From positions 1,265,501-1,329,500 of the forward strand of contig LR746271.1 of NCBI GenBank assembly GCA_902729315.2: 64,000 nucleotides of DNA. The letters run 5' to 3'. The notes under the pieces are model-generated. The model had not been told where the DNA came from. It was given only the letters and a program-made list of their open reading frames with translations, and did not search any database. The position numbers and the translations under genes were made by a program. Below are positions 61,950 through 64,000 of this stretch, in pieces (within the stretch, counting starts at the first letter, position 1; the number at the start of each line of letters is the position of its first letter). The stretch is from Spirodela intermedia (Eukaryota; Streptophyta; Magnoliopsida; Alismatales; Araceae).

Positions 61950-63123
61950 CCCACGACCTGGATGAGTGTCGTTGTTCATTCCTTCATCCAAGTATGATGT
62001 AAGCCGGTTTCTTCTGAACAACAGGCATCACCAACAAGGGAGATGGCAGGCGAGAATCGGAAGAGTTGCAGGGAACAAGGATCTCTACTTGGGCACATTC
62101 AGTAAGCTTTCATGACTATTTTATCAGAAAAAAAATTGAATATTCAAAAATTGTAAGAATTGTCGCATAAAATAGTTGCCTTTGCCTAAGCTCTCTCTCT
62201 CTTCCCCCCCTCCATCTATCTATCTATCTATCTTGCAGGCACCCAAGAAGAAGCTGCAGAGGCGTACGATATCGCCGCTATCAAATTCCGGGGTCTCAAT
62301 GCCGTCACAAACTTCGATATGAATCGGTGCGTTCAAAACCCTACTCTCTCTCTCTCTCTCCCCCTCCCTATCTCAGCTAAGGTGCTTCAAATGGTTTCAG
62401 CCTGAAGCTTTTTTTCCCGGAATCTTGCCCGGGGCTGGACATATTATCGCATGTTTGGAAACATTTTTCTATGTTCTGAGTTAAACGGAGTAATTCTTTC
62501 ACAGGTACGACGTGAAGACCATCATGGAAAGCAACACTCTTCCAATTGGCGTCGCGGCGAAGCGGCTCAAGGAGGACCCTGCTATCAGCATCCGGAGGTC
62601 CAATGAAGATGACAACGCCACCTTTCTCGCCGGCGGAGTCAATGGCATCTACGGGCCGTACAATCATGCCTGGCCTGCAATCCCCTTCCATCCGCCGCTG
62701 CAACCGGCGGTGGTCAACTATTCGTACGGCCACCTCCAAGGCTGGTGCAAGCAAGATCAGGATCTCCACCATTCCCACTCAGGCGGCGCCGCCCACAGGT
62801 TCCTCCCGCCGCCGTTCCACACCGCCGTGAGCCTTGAATCCTCGTCCATGGATAACAGCTCTGGTTCTGGCAACACCATCTACGGAAGCGGTAGTGACGG
62901 GTTTCTGCCGGAGCATGAGCTGGTAGTGCCCGCTGCCGGGCCCTACTCCTGCCGCAACGTCTACAATCTCTCCGAACAATCTCCGAACGGTGCGGATGGG
63001 TATGAACGGGGCGGCGAATCCAATGGCTTCATGATCAATTCAGTGCATGCGGCTCCACAGAGGCCAGGAAGCGCCACCGTCTGCTATGGACCACCGATCT
63101 TCTCCGTCTGGAACGATGCATAG
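59330..63123 (+). CDS. BBM: BABY BOOM-type AP2 (euANT/AIL/PLT) transcription factor
   Basis: Exons: 59330-59528 (end uncertain), 59626-60271, 60772-60854, 60983-60991, 61078-61166, 61249-61322, 61436-61486, 62025-62101, 62239-62326 and 62505-63123; 644 aa in frame. The 9-nt exon TCTACTTGG is the micro-exon known from this family and encodes part of VYLG. Motifs in order: [17 protein letters not shown], the BBM-typical [10 protein letters not shown], then two AP2 domains ([21 protein letters not shown] ...; ASIYRGVTR ...) with linker [20 protein letters not shown], and the C-terminal end [10 protein letters not shown]. These place it in the BABY BOOM group, nuclear regulators of embryo identity and meristem activity. 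Two substitutions stand out: TFGHR where the group has TFGQR, and HHQQGRW where HHQHGRW is usual. Exon 1 could end at 59,514, 59,528 or 59,540; all three GT sites are in the same phase. Short CT tracts follow the donors of introns 3 and 9. Confidence 0.93.
61575..61636. repeat. CT microsatellite in BABY BOOM-like intron 7
   Basis: A perfect tract of about 31 CT units lies within the intron between exons 7 and 8, about 90 nt from its start. Confidence 0.9.
61896..61949. repeat. Compound CT-CA microsatellite in the same intron
   Basis: A CT run (61,896-61,924) passes directly into a CA run (61,925-61,949), about 75 nt before the acceptor of exon 8. Confidence 0.9.
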
Positions 63124-64000
63124 ACTGGAGAAGCATTTCTATCACCTGGTTTTATCTCGTTTCTTCAGAATTAAACGCGATACTAAATCCATTTTCTTAT
63201 CAGAATGCCTCTGAAGTCCTGGGAAACAGCGGTCGACTTTCGCTGTGGATTTTGGACGGCTTCAAACTGATTGAATTCTGGGCAACGCCTCGTGTAAATT
63301 TGAATAAACCATACGTTTTTGTAGGGGTGTCAAAGGGCTGCGCGTAAGCCCCGCCCCGCTTTTAACTCTCTCTCTCTCTCCCGCTCTCCCTCCCTCTCTC
63401 TCTCTCTCTCTCTCTCTGCCGTTTCATAAACGGTTAAAACATGAATACGCTCCGTTATATAAGTTTCTCGGAGATAACCCACCATCCGGGCTTAATAATC
63501 TCGGATGGGTGAGTGCGTCCGGTGAGGCGGGGTTAGAGGTAAGCTCGGATAAAGGATCTTAAGTTATTTGATACAGAGTTGAATGATGAGAACCAAGACG
63601 GATTATGAATTTCAAGTCAACTCAACTGAGAACAAAGTCATCCAAAGTCAAATAAACTAGAATCAAGAAGTGATGCAAGGTTAATGTAGGGGATATCAAA
63701 CATAGTCCTAATTGGTTATCAAACTAGTATAAGTGTCGGGCTACACAATTTCCCACATATTTGACCAATAACTCTGAGAACTAAAACCTTTTGGGTGTCT
63801 ATCTTATTTGAACAATGAGTATTTTTCTAGTGAGACAAGATTACTGGATAGTTCTTGATATATTATCATTACCAGGTGCCAAGGGAATGAAGACCCTAGC
63901 CTAGGGTTTATGATAATTAATCATGTATTATTTCCTCTTTTTTTTAGATGAATAATATTTTTTTATTAAAACCCAAAGACAATTCCCATATTATATTCAT
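63124..64000. other. 3' flank of the BABY BOOM-like gene
   Basis: An AATAAA at 63,303-63,308, about 180 nt after the stop, is a candidate polyadenylation signal. CT tracts lie at 63,366-63,417. The rest to the window edge is AT-rich and I see nothing recognisable. Confidence 0.45.

Overview
The window is nuclear DNA of a flowering plant. Every gene is intron-rich with GT-AG splice sites, proteins match angiosperm families from end to end, a decayed Ty3/gypsy retrotransposon is present, and introns, leaders and spacers carry many long GA/CT microsatellites. The lineage cannot be fixed from the sequence. The C-terminal half of the BABY BOOM-like gene recalls monocot and magnoliid family members, but this is only an impression. 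I saw no rRNA or tRNA gene, CRISPR array or bacterial-type operon.

Layout, left to right. (1) 1-18,650: two direct copies of an ARIADNE-type RBR E3 ubiquitin ligase gene on the minus strand, about 14.1 kb apart. The left copy shows only its first five exons and runs off the window; the right copy is complete (15 exons, 593 aa). (2) 18,651-20,000: spacer with GC-rich repeats. (3) 20,001-21,844 (-): a GPX3-like glutathione peroxidase whose conserved C-terminal block has been replaced by a CT microsatellite. (4) 22,446-26,918 (-): biotin synthase BIO2 (6 exons, 378 aa). (5) 27,904-29,557 (+): a KANL2/INO80D-type double zinc-finger protein, divergent from BIO2. (6) 30,238-33,102 (-): U11/U12-35K of the minor spliceosome. 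(7) 33,821-36,306 (-): GEMIN2, an snRNP assembly factor, with a piece of the KANL2-like exon at its start codon. (8) 38,135-41,321 (-): a long P-class PPR protein of the At1g06710 type with a short spliced last exon. (9) 42,197-46,745 (-): a Golgi PMT-family (DUF248) methyltransferase. (10) about 47,340-52,690 (-): the broken gypsy element. (11) 53,320-55,055 (-): DPMS3, a dolichol-phosphate-mannose synthase subunit. (12) 59,330-63,123 (+): a BABY BOOM-type AP2 transcription factor with the 9-nt micro-exon typical of that family.

Exon structures were built by hand. Each chain keeps reading frame across every junction and its total length is a multiple of three. Genes (3) to (12) are unrelated housekeeping or developmental genes; the only functional neighbours are U11/U12-35K and GEMIN2, both snRNP factors, in tandem. 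The most unusual signals are CT tracts placed a few bases inside the 5' end of introns in several unrelated genes, the GPX coding-to-microsatellite conversion, the ARIADNE tandem duplication, and the exon fragment at the GEMIN2 start.
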